Of a DNA stretch of 64,000 nt, positions 35,422 through 44,948 are shown in pieces (position 1 is the first letter of the stretch; every line of letters begins with the position of its first letter). Location of the stretch: assembly GCA_910578405.1 (NCBI GenBank), contig CAJTQO010000003.1, forward strand, positions 1 to 64,000, given 5' to 3'. The stretch is from an uncultured Lachnospiraceae bacterium (lineage in GTDB: Bacteria > Bacillota > Clostridia > Lachnospirales > Lachnospiraceae). Below the pieces are notes generated by a model. It did no database searches. It had not been told where the DNA came from and worked only from the letters and a program-made list of their open reading frames with translations. Both the position numbers and the translations under genes were made by a program.

Positions 35422-36819
35422 ATGACAGGATTACAGAAATTATTTGCGCCAATTGATATGACGCAGGGGACGCCGGGGAAACAGATTGCGGCGTTTGCCG
35501 TCCCTATGCTGATTGGCAACATTGCACAGCAGCTATATAATACGGTGGACAGTATTATTGTAGGGAGATATGTGGGGGACAATGCGCTTGCGGCAGTGGG
35601 GAGCGCAGGGCCGATTTTAAATCTGCTTTTGGTACTTTTTGTTGGGATTTCCGTAGGCGCCGGGATTATGGTATCCCAGTATTTCGGGGCAAAGGAAAGG
35701 GAGGATTTGTCCGGGACGATAGGGAGCTGCATTACGCTGACGGCGATTTCTTCTTTGCTGATTATGCTGTCCGGCCCATTGTTGTCACGGCCGCTGTTAG
35801 AGCTTTTGGGAACGCCTGCGTCCATAGAGGATTGGTGTGAATCGTACTTAAATATTATATTTATCGGTATTGCAGGGACGGCATATTATAATATTTTAGG
35901 CGGTGTGCTGCGGGGGCTTGGGGATTCGGTTTCCGCATTGCTTTATCTGCTTGTTTCCACGGTGGTCAATATTGTGCTGGATATTGTCTTTGTAGCGAAT
36001 TTCCATATGGGGGTTGCGGGAGTCGCCCTGGCCACAGTGGTTGCCCAGGGGATATCGGCTGTGCTGTGCCTTATGAAACTTATGAAAATGTCGGAAATAT
36101 TTGATTTTAAAAAGGAATATCTGAAATTACATAAAAAATACGCTTTGATGACGATACGGCTTGGTTTGCCTTCCGGTCTGACCCAGGCGATTTTTTCCAT
36201 GGCGATGATTGTTGTGCAGTCGCTGACCAACAGCTTTGGAGAGTTGTTTATTGCGGCCAATGTTATCGTCATGAGAGTGGATGGTTTCGCCATGATGCCC
36301 AATTTTTCTTTTGGAACGGCGATGACTACCTTTGCCGGACAAAACGTGGGGGCCAAGGAATATAGAAGGGTAGAGCAGGGGGCGAAGCAGGGGACGTGGA
36401 TTGCCATGGGCGTTTCTGCGTTTATTACGGTTTTAATCCTTATTTTTGGCAGATACCTGATGGGGATTTTCACGGAAACAGAGGAATTAGTGGACTTAAG
36501 CATGCGGATGATGCGCATATTGGCGGTGGGGTATATTGCCATGGCTGTCACCCAGTCCCTTTCCGGCGTGATGCGGGGCGCCGGGGACACTATGACGCCT
36601 ATGTGGATTTCCCTGGCGACGACAGTGGCAATCCGTGTGCCTGTGGCATATGGGCTTGCTTATGTGACAAGAAGCGAGGCATATCCGATTGGCCGGTGTG
36701 AAAGTGTGTATATATCGTTACTGGTTTCCTGGCTCCTTGGCGCGTTAATTACCTTTATCTGCTACCAGTGGGGGAAATGGAAGGGCAAAGCGATTGGGGA
36801 AGGCAACTGGCAATCATAG
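35422..36819 (+). CDS. MATE-family efflux transporter (first of two)
   Basis: A 465-residue membrane protein with about 12 hydrophobic segments in two similar halves. The opening PMLIGNIAQQLYNTVDSIIVGRYVG and mid-protein LGVLRGLGDS-type segments are characteristic of MATE multidrug or toxin exporters driven by sodium or proton gradients. ATG at 35422 follows GGGAGG. Together with the next gene ten bases downstream it may form a pair, or each may act alone. Substrate unknown. Confidence 0.94.
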   Translation: MTGLQKLFAPIDMTQGTPGKQIAAFAVPMLIGNIAQQLYNTVDSIIVGRYVGDNALAAVGSAGPILNLLLVLFVGISVGAGIMVSQYFGAKEREDLSGTIGSCITLTAISSLLIMLSGPLLSRPLLELLGTPASIEDWCESYLNIIFIGIAGTAYYNILGGVLRGLGDSVSALLYLLVSTVVNIVLDIVFVANFHMGVAGVALATVVAQGISAVLCLMKLMKMSEIFDFKKEYLKLHKKYALMTIRLGLPSGLTQAIFSMAMIVVQSLTNSFGELFIAANVIVMRVDGFAMMPNFSFGTAMTTFAGQNVGAKEYRRVEQGAKQGTWIAMGVSAFITVLILIFGRYLMGIFTETEELVDLSMRMMRILAVGYIAMAVTQSLSGVMRGAGDTMTPMWISLATTVAIRVPVAYGLAYVTRSEAYPIGRCESVYISLLVSWLLGALITFICYQWGKWKGKAIGEGNWQS

Positions 36820-36828
36820 GAGGGTGGT

Positions 36829-38196
36829 ATGCAAGAGGACGTGCAGCAGGAAGAAAAATACATATATATGACTACCACGCCAACGCCCCGTTTGATTGGC
36901 GAGCTGGCTGTGCCGACGATTATCAGTATGTTGGTTACGTCATTTTATAATATGGCGGATACATTTTTTGTGGGAAGGCTCAATACACAGTCTACGGCAG
37001 CGGTGGGAGTGGTGTTTTCGGTTATGGCGATTATCCAGGCGCTGGGGTTTTTCTTCGGGCATGGTTCCGGGAACTATATTTCCAGGCGGCTTGGCGCGAA
37101 GGAATTTGACGAGGCGGCAGCCATGGCGGCGAACGGTTTTTTCCTTGCCTTCCTCTGCGGGCTGGCGGTTATGGCGGGAGGGCTTTTCTTCCTGAAGCCT
37201 TTGGCAGTGGCTTTGGGTTCCACGCCAACGATACTGCCTTATACGGAAGCTTATTTGCGGATTATTCTGCTTGGCGCGCCTTTTATGACATCGTCCCTTG
37301 TGTTGAATAACCAGTTGCGTTTTCAGGGGAGCGCGGCATATGCCATGGTAGGGATTGTGACAGGGGCAGTGATTAATATAATACTTGACCCCATTTTGAT
37401 TTTCGGATTGCGGATGGGGGTGGCCGGGGCGGCGGCAGCTACAGTTATAAGCCAGTTTAGCAGCTTTTTGCTCTTGTTATTCCAAAGCAGGAGAGGAGGG
37501 AACATCCGGATTCGTTTCCGGAATTTCCAGCCTGGCTTTCACTGTATGAAGGAGATTTGCCGGGGCGGCCTCCCTTCCCTGTGCAGGCAGGGCCTTGGAA
37601 GCGTGGCGGGAATTTTGCTTAACCATAGCGCCGGAGGGTATGGGGACGCGGCGATTGCCGGAATGTCCATTGTATCCAGGGTATCTATGTTTGCCAGCTC
37701 GGCTTTGATTGGCTTTGGCCAGGGATTCCAGCCAGTGTGCGGTTTTAACTATGGGGCGAAGCTTTACCACAGAGTGAGGGAAGGTTTTTCCTTTTGTGTG
37801 AAGTATGCAACCGTATTCCTAATTGGCGTGGCCGGGGCGGCGGCAGTTTTTGCGCCGCAGATTATATCTTTGTTCCGGAAGGATGACGCGCAGGTGATTG
37901 CGATAGGGGCGCGGGCTTTGCGGTTACAGTGTCTGGCATTTCCGCTGACCGAATGGATTGTTATGTCCAATATGATGTTACAGTCTATAGGAAAAGCGCT
38001 GAAAGCTTCTATATTGGCAGCGGCAAGGCAGGGGTTGTTTTTTATTCCGCTTATTCTTATCCTGCCCCGGCTCTTTGGCTTGTTTGGGGTGGAAATGTGC
38101 CAGACCATATCGGATATCTGTTCTTTTATTTTGGCAGTGCCGTTGTGCTGCAGTGTGTTAAATGAGATGAAAAAGTTGGAAAGGGAACTTTCTTAA
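36829..38196 (+). CDS. MATE-family efflux transporter (second of two)
   Basis: A 455-residue MATE transporter starting IGELAVPTIISMLVTSFYNMADTFFVGRLN and ending in a short basic tail (LNEMKKLERELS). It is clearly diverged from the first MATE, not a recent duplicate. ATG at 36829 has AGGAGG eight bases upstream. A strong terminator follows, so the two MATE genes make one transcript. Confidence 0.94.
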   Translation: MQEDVQQEEKYIYMTTTPTPRLIGELAVPTIISMLVTSFYNMADTFFVGRLNTQSTAAVGVVFSVMAIIQALGFFFGHGSGNYISRRLGAKEFDEAAAMAANGFFLAFLCGLAVMAGGLFFLKPLAVALGSTPTILPYTEAYLRIILLGAPFMTSSLVLNNQLRFQGSAAYAMVGIVTGAVINIILDPILIFGLRMGVAGAAAATVISQFSSFLLLLFQSRRGGNIRIRFRNFQPGFHCMKEICRGGLPSLCRQGLGSVAGILLNHSAGGYGDAAIAGMSIVSRVSMFASSALIGFGQGFQPVCGFNYGAKLYHRVREGFSFCVKYATVFLIGVAGAAAVFAPQIISLFRKDDAQVIAIGARALRLQCLAFPLTEWIVMSNMMLQSIGKALKASILAAARQGLFFIPLILILPRLFGLFGVEMCQTISDICSFILAVPLCCSVLNEMKKLERELS

Positions 38197-38200
38197 AAAG

Positions 38201-38256
38201 AAAGCGCAAATTAACATTCCGGTTTCGAAAGACGGAAATTAATTTGCGCTTTTTTC
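38201..38256 (+). terminator. terminator of the MATE pair
   Basis: 14-base perfect stem (38201-38214 with 38239-38252), an inner five-base stem (38217-38221 with 38233-38237) and a following T-run. It starts four bases after the stop of the second MATE gene. Confidence 0.9.
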
Positions 38257-38487
38257 GTTGTAAAGCTTGATTTTCCATTTGTATAAATTTACCAAATAGT
38301 GGGGAGGGAATTATAAAAATATATAAAATATTTACAAAAAGTTCACATATTATTATTTCGTTTTCATAACTGTATGCTATGCTGAAAATATAGGAAGGAA
38401 AGGCGTTCCGGACAGGGAAGCGACGGAAGGGGCTGCCATAAAGAGGCGGTTTTTAGTCAGAGAGGGAACAGAATAGGAGGTGTGCGT

Positions 38488-39720
38488 ATGAAACGGCGGA
38501 GTGGGATGTTAGTATTGGGAATAGCTGCGTTAGTGGCGCTGGTCAATGCAGCGGCGTGGGAAAGCAGTGGGTTTTGCGACTGGTATGTATCCTGCATTTA
38601 TCCGCTGTGGGTGAGTACATACGGCAGGCTGACCGGGCTGTTCCCATTTTCTGTGGGGGAAATTATGTTGGTGGCTGGCGTAGCCCTTACGGCAGCGGTT
38701 TTATTGGTAGGGCTTGTTGCGGCAGTGTTTGCGATATGCTTTCGGAAAGCGAAAGGGTATAGGAAAGTGATGGGATTGTGCGGGAAATATGGGGCGGCTT
38801 ATGCATATATCCTGACAGGGGTTGCGGCAGTTATGACATTGAACTGCTTTATCCCATATCATTGTTCCACCCTGGAAGAAAAATACGGTTTGGTAAACCG
38901 TATGGCGGCAGGGGATTTTATTTTGGAGGAACTGTTGGAGAAAGAGTATACGATAGAAGAACTGGCGCAGCTTCGGGATTATGTGGTGGTGAAATGCAAC
39001 GAATTGGCAAAGCAGGTAGCCAGGGACGGCGAGGGGAATATTATTTATCCTGAAAATATGGAAGGACTGGCGATTGAAGCGATGAGGAATTTAAGCAAAG
39101 ACTGCAGCCAGCTTGGAGGGTATTATCCACGGCCGAAGCAATTTGCTTTTTCCGAATTTTTCAGCCAGCAGAAAATGAAGGGATATTTTTTCCCGTTTTC
39201 TATGGAGATTAATTATAATTCCCTGATGCATGAGATTAACCGGCCGGCGACGGTCTGTCATGAATATGCCCATCTGAAAGGATTTATGTATGAGGAAGAG
39301 GCCAATATGATTGGCTTTCTTGCCTGTATCCATTCTTCTGACGTAACCTTCCAGTACAGTGGCTATCTGAGTGTGTTAAACTATATTAACAATGAATTCT
39401 ATGACGCTATTGGAGGGGATTTGGAAGTGTATGCTTCGCATGTGAAGATTTCTGCGCAGGTTCGCAAAGAGAATGTGTTCTTAGAAGAAAAGGCATGGGA
39501 AAGGGTGGAGCGCAAGGCGGTGATTCGTACGGAAGTGGTGGATAAAGTTTCGGATAAGCTGTCGGAGACTTCTATGGTATGGAATGGCGTGGAAGACGGA
39601 ATCTTAAGCTATACAAGGGTAGTGGGGCTTTTGCTCCATTATTATGACGGCGCGCCGGAAGTGCAGGAAACGTTGGCAAGCATAGAGGATGGGCAGGAGT
39701 ATCTGGCGCAGGGCAATTAG
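38488..39720 (+). CDS. DUF3810 membrane protein with zinc-peptidase-like motif
   Basis: About 410 residues. Three N-terminal membrane helices (for example GMLVLGIAALVALVNAAAW and SVGEIMLVAGVALTAAVLLVG) precede a soluble domain with HEYAH near residue 258 followed by EEEAN, a zincin-like HExxH plus Glu arrangement. This matches DUF3810, whose substrate is unknown. ATG at 38488 is seven bases from AGGAGG. A long AT-rich gap precedes it. Confidence 0.85.
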   Translation: MKRRSGMLVLGIAALVALVNAAAWESSGFCDWYVSCIYPLWVSTYGRLTGLFPFSVGEIMLVAGVALTAAVLLVGLVAAVFAICFRKAKGYRKVMGLCGKYGAAYAYILTGVAAVMTLNCFIPYHCSTLEEKYGLVNRMAAGDFILEELLEKEYTIEELAQLRDYVVVKCNELAKQVARDGEGNIIYPENMEGLAIEAMRNLSKDCSQLGGYYPRPKQFAFSEFFSQQKMKGYFFPFSMEINYNSLMHEINRPATVCHEYAHLKGFMYEEEANMIGFLACIHSSDVTFQYSGYLSVLNYINNEFYDAIGGDLEVYASHVKISAQVRKENVFLEEKAWERVERKAVIRTEVVDKVSDKLSETSMVWNGVEDGILSYTRVVGLLLHYYDGAPEVQETLASIEDGQEYLAQGN

Positions 39721-39901
39721 CTGTATGTAAGAAAGGCGGGCGCCCGGAGGTTTTGCTATTGCCAGAAAATGAGAAAATGTATATACTGAGATATAGAAGG
39801 TTTCGTCCCTATTGGCTGTGGAAAGAATCTAAATGGAGGCTATGCCATAAACGGGCGGTATAGGGGCGGATATACCATTGCTTAAGGAGGCGCAGAGGAA
39901 T

Positions 39902-40822
39902 ATGAAGAAACCGGTACTTGTGATTATGGCAGCAGGCATGGGCAGCCGTTACGGCGGGTTAAAGCAGATTGACCCGGTAGATGGACAGGGGCATATTATT
40001 ATGGATTTTTCCATCTACGATGCTGTGAAAGCAGGTTTTGAAAAAGTGATTTTTATTATTAAGAAGGAAAATGAGGCGGATTTTAAGTCATGCATCGGGG
40101 AGCGGATGGAGCGGCAGCTACAGGTGGAATATGTCTTCCAGGATATGGCTAACCTGCCGGAAGGGTTTGAAGTTCCGCAGGGGAGGGTGAAACCTTGGGG
40201 GACGGCTCATGCCGTCTTATCCTGTCTGCCAGTGATTGACGGCCCCTTTGCAGTGGTCAATGCGGATGATTATTATGGGCAGCAGGCGTTTGCCATGATT
40301 TATGATTTCCTGTCTAACCATGCGGATGGCGCTAAATACCAGTATACTATGGTAGGTTATCTTCTGGAGAATACGTTGACAGAGAACGGCCATGTAGCGC
40401 GCGGCGTCTGTGAAACGGATGGGGAAGGGAAGCTGGCGGCGATTACGGAACGCACCCGTATTGAAAAGAGGGAAACCGGCCCGGCTTATACGGAGGATGA
40501 TGGAAAGACGTGGGTGGGCCTCGAGGGAGACACTGTGGTTTCTATGAATATGTGGGGATTTACCAGAAGCATACTGCCGGAGATTTATGACAGATTTTCC
40601 GGCTTTTTGAAAGAGAACCTGCCTAAGAATCCGTTAAAATGTGAATACTTCCTTCCTTTTGTAGTGGATGAGCTAATCCGCGAAGGAAAAGCGGAGGTGA
40701 CGGTGTTAAAATCCCGTGACCGCTGGTATGGAGTAACTTATAAAGAGGATAAGCCTGTGGTGATGAATGCGATTCAGGCATTAAAAGATGAAGGGCTGTA
40801 CCCACAGAAGCTGTGGGAATGA
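39902..40822 (+). CDS. sugar-1-phosphate nucleotidyltransferase
   Basis: A 306-residue nucleotidyltransferase. The N-terminal signature is VIMAAGMGSRYGGLKQ, and VVNADDYYG provides the metal-binding Asp pair. The substrate is not certain: hexose-1-phosphate or N-acetylhexosamine-1-phosphate are most likely, because a matching kinase lies 137 bases downstream. The two together would phosphorylate a free sugar at C1 and convert it to a nucleotide sugar, as in bacterial salvage routes. Start chosen at ATG 39902; TTG at 39878 is less likely. No glycosyltransferases are adjacent. Confidence 0.88.
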   Translation: MKKPVLVIMAAGMGSRYGGLKQIDPVDGQGHIIMDFSIYDAVKAGFEKVIFIIKKENEADFKSCIGERMERQLQVEYVFQDMANLPEGFEVPQGRVKPWGTAHAVLSCLPVIDGPFAVVNADDYYGQQAFAMIYDFLSNHADGAKYQYTMVGYLLENTLTENGHVARGVCETDGEGKLAAITERTRIEKRETGPAYTEDDGKTWVGLEGDTVVSMNMWGFTRSILPEIYDRFSGFLKENLPKNPLKCEYFLPFVVDELIREGKAEVTVLKSRDRWYGVTYKEDKPVVMNAIQALKDEGLYPQKLWE

Positions 40823-40959
40823 TTATGCGCAGGCAGTTATATCGCTTGGGAAATTTTCAAATGCGCTATGGGATATTGCAGAGAAGAAGGGGCATTTTAG
40901 GCCGGAGAAGATGGCCGCAGGCATAGCAGGAGGCGGAGTGAAAGGATAGAGGTGCTGGC

Positions 40960-42066
40960 ATGGGCAGGGATAAAGCGGAGTTAATGCAAATTGCAGAGAA
41001 ATTTCAGATAGAAGTGGATAGAGGGCAGTTGGAGCCATATGGAAGCGGTCACATCAATGATACTTATCTTTTGAGCGGTTTTTCCGGAGAGGAAAAGAAA
41101 CGTTATATCCTGCAGAGGATGAATCACGAAATATTCAAAGACCCGGATGGATTGATGGAAAATGTGGTGGGCGTGACGACTTTTTTACAAAAGAAAATAC
41201 GGGAAAACGGAGGGAATCCGGAGCGGGAGGCGTTAAACATAATTTTCACCAGAACAGGAAAATCTTATTATGCCCTGGAGGATGGAACTTATTGGAGAAT
41301 GTACCTGTTTGTGGAAGGCGCCACAAGTTATGACGCTGTGGAGAAGCAAGAGGATTTTTACGAAAGCGCAGTGGCATTTGGGCATTTTCAAAAGCTATTG
41401 GAGGATTATCCCGCGGCAAGCCTGCATGAGACGATTCCTGATTTCCACAATACGGTAGACCGCCTGCAGAAATTTAAAGAAGCGTTGGAAAAGGATGTCT
41501 GTGGGAGGGCCGCAGGGGTAGCGGAAGAAATACAGTTTGTGTTAGACCGGGAGAAGGATTGCCATGTGCTTTGTGATTTGCTGGCATCGGGAGAACTGCC
41601 TTTGCGTGTTACGCACAATGATACAAAGTTAAACAATATCATGATAGATAATGAGACTGGAAAGGGGATATGCGTGATTGACCTGGATACGGTTATGCCA
41701 GGGTCAGCGTTATACGATTACGGGGATTCCATCCGGTTTGGGGCTAACACAGGCGCAGAGGATGAAAAAGATTTATCAAAGATTTCCTGTGATTTGGATT
41801 TGTTTGCTTTATATACGAAAGGGTTTGTGGAAGGCTGCAGCGGCTCCTTGACGGAAAAAGAGATTCGATTGCTCCCTATGGGCGCTAAGTTAATGACGTT
41901 GGAATGCGGTATGCGTTTTCTGGCCGACTATCTGGAAGGGGATCACTATTTTAAGATTCACCGTCCGGAGCATAATCTAGACCGCAGCAGAACCCAGTTT
42001 TGCATGGTAAAGGATATGGAGGAAAAGTGGGGACAGATGCAGGAGATTGTGGAACAATATTTATAA
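40960..42066 (+). CDS. APH-fold sugar 1-kinase, NahK-like
   Basis: A 368-residue kinase of the aminoglycoside phosphotransferase fold. It opens EPYGSGHINDTYLL, as in NahK-type N-acetylhexosamine 1-kinases; the catalytic loop is THNDTKLNN, with metal-binding DLDTVMPG after it. NahK phosphorylates the C1 hydroxyl of N-acetylhexosamines; here glucose or galactose are also possible. It follows the nucleotidyltransferase and ends in a strong terminator, so the pair is one transcript. Confidence 0.85.
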   Translation: MGRDKAELMQIAEKFQIEVDRGQLEPYGSGHINDTYLLSGFSGEEKKRYILQRMNHEIFKDPDGLMENVVGVTTFLQKKIRENGGNPEREALNIIFTRTGKSYYALEDGTYWRMYLFVEGATSYDAVEKQEDFYESAVAFGHFQKLLEDYPAASLHETIPDFHNTVDRLQKFKEALEKDVCGRAAGVAEEIQFVLDREKDCHVLCDLLASGELPLRVTHNDTKLNNIMIDNETGKGICVIDLDTVMPGSALYDYGDSIRFGANTGAEDEKDLSKISCDLDLFALYTKGFVEGCSGSLTEKEIRLLPMGAKLMTLECGMRFLADYLEGDHYFKIHRPEHNLDRSRTQFCMVKDMEEKWGQMQEIVEQYL

Positions 42067-42096
42067 ATGCAGTTTGCAAGGCAGGAAGTTTGGGCG

Positions 42097-42143
42097 CGCT
42101 GCATATCCTTTGCTTATGCTGAGGATATGCAGCGGTTTTTTTT
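42097..42143 (+). terminator. terminator of the sugar-kinase operon
   Basis: Perfect 12-base stem (42097-42108 with 42123-42134), 14-base loop and eight T residues (42136-42143). Confidence 0.93.
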
Positions 42144-42152
42144 CAATTTTTC

Positions 42153-42181
42153 TTGCAATGGCTCTTGGAACATGTTATATT
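42153..42181 (+). promoter_or_regulatory. promoter of the pantothenate operon
   Basis: TTGCAA (42153-42158), 17-base spacer and TATATT (42176-42181). It begins ten bases after the previous terminator and 76 bases before the first gene ends its leader, so the operon should be independent of the kinase pair. Confidence 0.83.
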
Positions 42182-42256
42182 TTTAACGAGCAGTATTCTG
42201 TGGAAACTGCATCGGATGGTAATGCGCACCGCTTGGAAGGAAGGTGTGTGTGCGAG

Positions 42257-43156
42257 ATGAAGATAGGGATTATTGGAGCCGGAAGAGTAGGCTGTTCGAT
42301 TGGAAAGTATCTGACGGAACAGGGAAAAACGGTAATCGGCTATTACAGCCAGACTTATGAAAACGCTGCACAGGCAGCGAAATTTACCAGTACGGACTGC
42401 TTCCGGTCAATGGAAGAGCTGGTAGCTTTGAGCGATACCCTGTTTATTGCGACCCCTGACGGGCAGGTTGGCGCAGTATGGGATTGCATGAAAGCAATGT
42501 CTATGGATGGGCGTATTGTATGTCATTTTAGCGGCTCATTATCATCGGATGTATTCACAGGAGTGGATGAAAAGAAAGCGTATGGGGCTTCCCTTCATCC
42601 AATGCTTGCATTTCGCAATAAATTTTCATCATATAAACAATTAAAAGAATGTTTTTTCACATTAGAGGGGCATCCTTTTTCTGTACGGCAATTGGAAAAG
42701 CTGTTGGAGGAAACGGGGAATCCATATTGCAGGATATGGGCGGAAGACAAGGCAAAGTACCATTGCGCTGCCAGTGTTTTAAGCAATGATGTGCTGGCTT
42801 TGCTGGATATGGGTTTTGCCTTGCTGGGCCGGTGCGGATTTACACAGGAAGAGGCAGTGCAGGCCGCGTCTGCGCTGGTGCGGGGAAATGTGGAGAATGT
42901 ATTGGAACATGGGACGTTGTCCAGTATGACCGGGCCTGTGCTGCGGGGGGATGTTTCAACGGTGGAAAAACACTTAAAAGCATTGGACGGGGAAGAGCGG
43001 GAAATCTACCGTCTCCTTGGGAAACGTCTGCTGCGGATGGCGCAAAGCAGACAGGAAGGGGATGGGCCGCCCAGGCTGAAAAGAGGTTACGCACAGATTG
43101 GACGCTTACTGGAGAAGGAAACGGAAGGCGATTGTCAGGGAGAGCTTCCCTGTTAA
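42257..43156 (+). CDS. panG: PanG-type ketopantoate reductase (Rossmann/DUF2520)
   Basis: A 299-residue dehydrogenase. The N-terminal MKIGIIGAGRVGCSIGKYL is a Rossmann NAD(P) motif, followed by a DUF2520-type C-terminal helical domain (SSVLSNDVLALLDMGFALLG). It directly precedes panB, panC and panD and the canonical reductase PanE is absent from the operon. PanG proteins reported in Francisella and Gram-positive bacteria do this step, reducing ketopantoate to pantoate (family knowledge). The ATG at 42257 begins at the Rossmann strand, but its ribosome site is poor; GTG at 42248 could also serve. Confidence 0.72.
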   Translation: MKIGIIGAGRVGCSIGKYLTEQGKTVIGYYSQTYENAAQAAKFTSTDCFRSMEELVALSDTLFIATPDGQVGAVWDCMKAMSMDGRIVCHFSGSLSSDVFTGVDEKKAYGASLHPMLAFRNKFSSYKQLKECFFTLEGHPFSVRQLEKLLEETGNPYCRIWAEDKAKYHCAASVLSNDVLALLDMGFALLGRCGFTQEEAVQAASALVRGNVENVLEHGTLSSMTGPVLRGDVSTVEKHLKALDGEEREIYRLLGKRLLRMAQSRQEGDGPPRLKRGYAQIGRLLEKETEGDCQGELPC

Positions 43157-43195
43157 AGCAGGATGCTAAAAAGAAAATGAAAGGGAGCCGGGATT

Positions 43196-44023
43196 ATGAA
43201 AAATACATCTGTAACTTTTAAACAGGCAAAGGAAAAGGGCGAAAAGCTTACAATGCTTACCGCCTATGATTATGCAACAGCCAAAATGGTGGATGAGGCG
43301 GGGATTCATTCGATTTTGGTAGGGGATTCTTTGGGGATGGTATGCCTTGGCTATGAGGATACCTTGGCAGTGACGATGGAAGATATGCTCCATCATACGA
43401 AAGCGGTGGCGCGCGGAGCCAGGGAAGCTTTGGTTATTGCGGATATGCCGTTTATGTCTTATCAAACATCGGTTTATGACGCGGTGGTGAATGCCGGGCG
43501 TTTAGTGAAAGAGGGACATGCGCAGGCGGTGAAATTGGAAGGTGGGAAGGAAGTCTGTCCCCAGATTGAGGCGATTGTAAAAGCTTCAATCCCTGTCTGC
43601 GCCCATATTGGCCTGACGCCCCAATCCATCCATGCTTTTGGAGGATTTAAGGTGCAGGGCAAAGGAGCGGAAGCGGCGCAGCGGCTGTTAGAAGAGGCGA
43701 AAGCGGTGGAAGCGGCAGGGGCTTTTGCCGTTGTGCTGGAATGTGTGCCGGAGGCTTTGGCAAGGCTGATTACAGAGAAGATATCCATTCCTACCATAGG
43801 GATTGGGGCAGGCGCGGGCTGCGACGGCCAGGTGCTTGTTTATCAGGATATGCTGGGGATGTATGCGGATTTTGCGCCTAAGTTTGTAAAGGTGTTTGCG
43901 AACGTGGGGGAAGAGATGAAAAGGGGATTTGCCGCGTATAGAAAAGAAGTCCAGGAGGGGACATTCCCGGCAGCGGAGCATACGTTTAGGATGGATGAAA
44001 GCATATTGGATAAATTGTATTAG
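43196..44023 (+). CDS. panB: ketopantoate hydroxymethyltransferase
   Basis: A 275-residue enzyme that adds a hydroxymethyl group from methylene-tetrahydrofolate to alpha-ketoisovalerate, giving ketopantoate. The metal-binding Asp is in LVGDSLGMV, and the Glu in LECVPEALA and GIGAGAGCDGQVLVYQDMLG match PanB. Length is as expected. ATG at 43196 follows GGGAG. It is the second gene of panG-panB-panC-panD. Confidence 0.97.
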   Translation: MKNTSVTFKQAKEKGEKLTMLTAYDYATAKMVDEAGIHSILVGDSLGMVCLGYEDTLAVTMEDMLHHTKAVARGAREALVIADMPFMSYQTSVYDAVVNAGRLVKEGHAQAVKLEGGKEVCPQIEAIVKASIPVCAHIGLTPQSIHAFGGFKVQGKGAEAAQRLLEEAKAVEAAGAFAVVLECVPEALARLITEKISIPTIGIGAGAGCDGQVLVYQDMLGMYADFAPKFVKVFANVGEEMKRGFAAYRKEVQEGTFPAAEHTFRMDESILDKLY

Positions 44024-44057
44024 GAGCAATGGCTGACAGGAAAAAGGGAGCAGGGAA

Positions 44058-44921
44058 ATGATAATTTCAGGAAGCGTAAAAGAGACAAGGGAACAGGTAA
44101 AGGAGTGGAAACGCAAAGGGCTACGGGTAGGTTTTGTTCCTACCATGGGATATTTGCATGAGGGGCATCAGAGTCTGATGGAGGCGGCGAAAAAGGAAAA
44201 TGACAGGGTGGTGGCCAGTATTTTTGTCAATCCGATTCAGTTTGGGCCAAATGAAGATTTTGCGAGTTATCCGAGGGATTTTGAAAAGGATGCAGCGCTT
44301 TGCGAAAGTGTAGGAGTGGATTTGGTTTTCCATCCCAAAGCGGATGAAATGTATAAGGAAGGGTTCTGCACTTATGTGGATATGGACGGGCTGACCAAAG
44401 AGCTGTGCGGGAAAAGCCGTCCAACGCATTTTCGCGGGGTGCAGACAGTGGTTAGTAAACTGTTTCACATTATTCCGGCAGACAGGGCGTATTTCGGCCA
44501 GAAGGATGCGCAGCAATTGGCTGTGATTAAAAAAATGGCGCGGGATTTGAGCATGGATATTGAGATTGTGGGTTGCCCGATTATACGCGAAGCGGACGGG
44601 CTGGCAAAAAGTTCCAGAAATACGTATTTAAACGCGGAGGAACGGCAGGCGGCGTTGGCATTAAGCAGGGGCCTGGCAGAGGGCAGGAAGTTAGTGGAAG
44701 CCGGGGAACGGGAGGCTGCTAAGGTGAAACGCGCCATTGAGGTTGAAATAGAAAAAGAAAAACTGGCAAAGGTTGATTATGTGGAAGTGGTGGATTTTGC
44801 GGATATTATGCCGCTTGCGGATTTGAGCGCAGCAAAGGAGGGGGAGGTCCTTTGCGCGGTAGCCGTTTACATCGGGAAGACAAGGCTGATTGATAATTTT
44901 ATCTGGAAAGCGGGCCAGTAG
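44058..44921 (+). CDS. panC: pantothenate synthetase
   Basis: A 287-residue ATP-dependent ligase joining pantoate and beta-alanine. The adenylate-binding signatures are PTMGYLHEGHQSL (HxGH), GANIFVNPIQFGPNEDF-like IFVNPIQFGPNEDF, and AYFGQKDAQQLA, with a KSSRNTYL (KMSKS-like) loop. Length and order match PanC. It sits 34 bases after panB. Confidence 0.97.
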   Translation: MIISGSVKETREQVKEWKRKGLRVGFVPTMGYLHEGHQSLMEAAKKENDRVVASIFVNPIQFGPNEDFASYPRDFEKDAALCESVGVDLVFHPKADEMYKEGFCTYVDMDGLTKELCGKSRPTHFRGVQTVVSKLFHIIPADRAYFGQKDAQQLAVIKKMARDLSMDIEIVGCPIIREADGLAKSSRNTYLNAEERQAALALSRGLAEGRKLVEAGEREAAKVKRAIEVEIEKEKLAKVDYVEVVDFADIMPLADLSAAKEGEVLCAVAVYIGKTRLIDNFIWKAGQ

Positions 44922-44948
44922 GTTTGATAAATAGGAAAGGGCGCAAGT

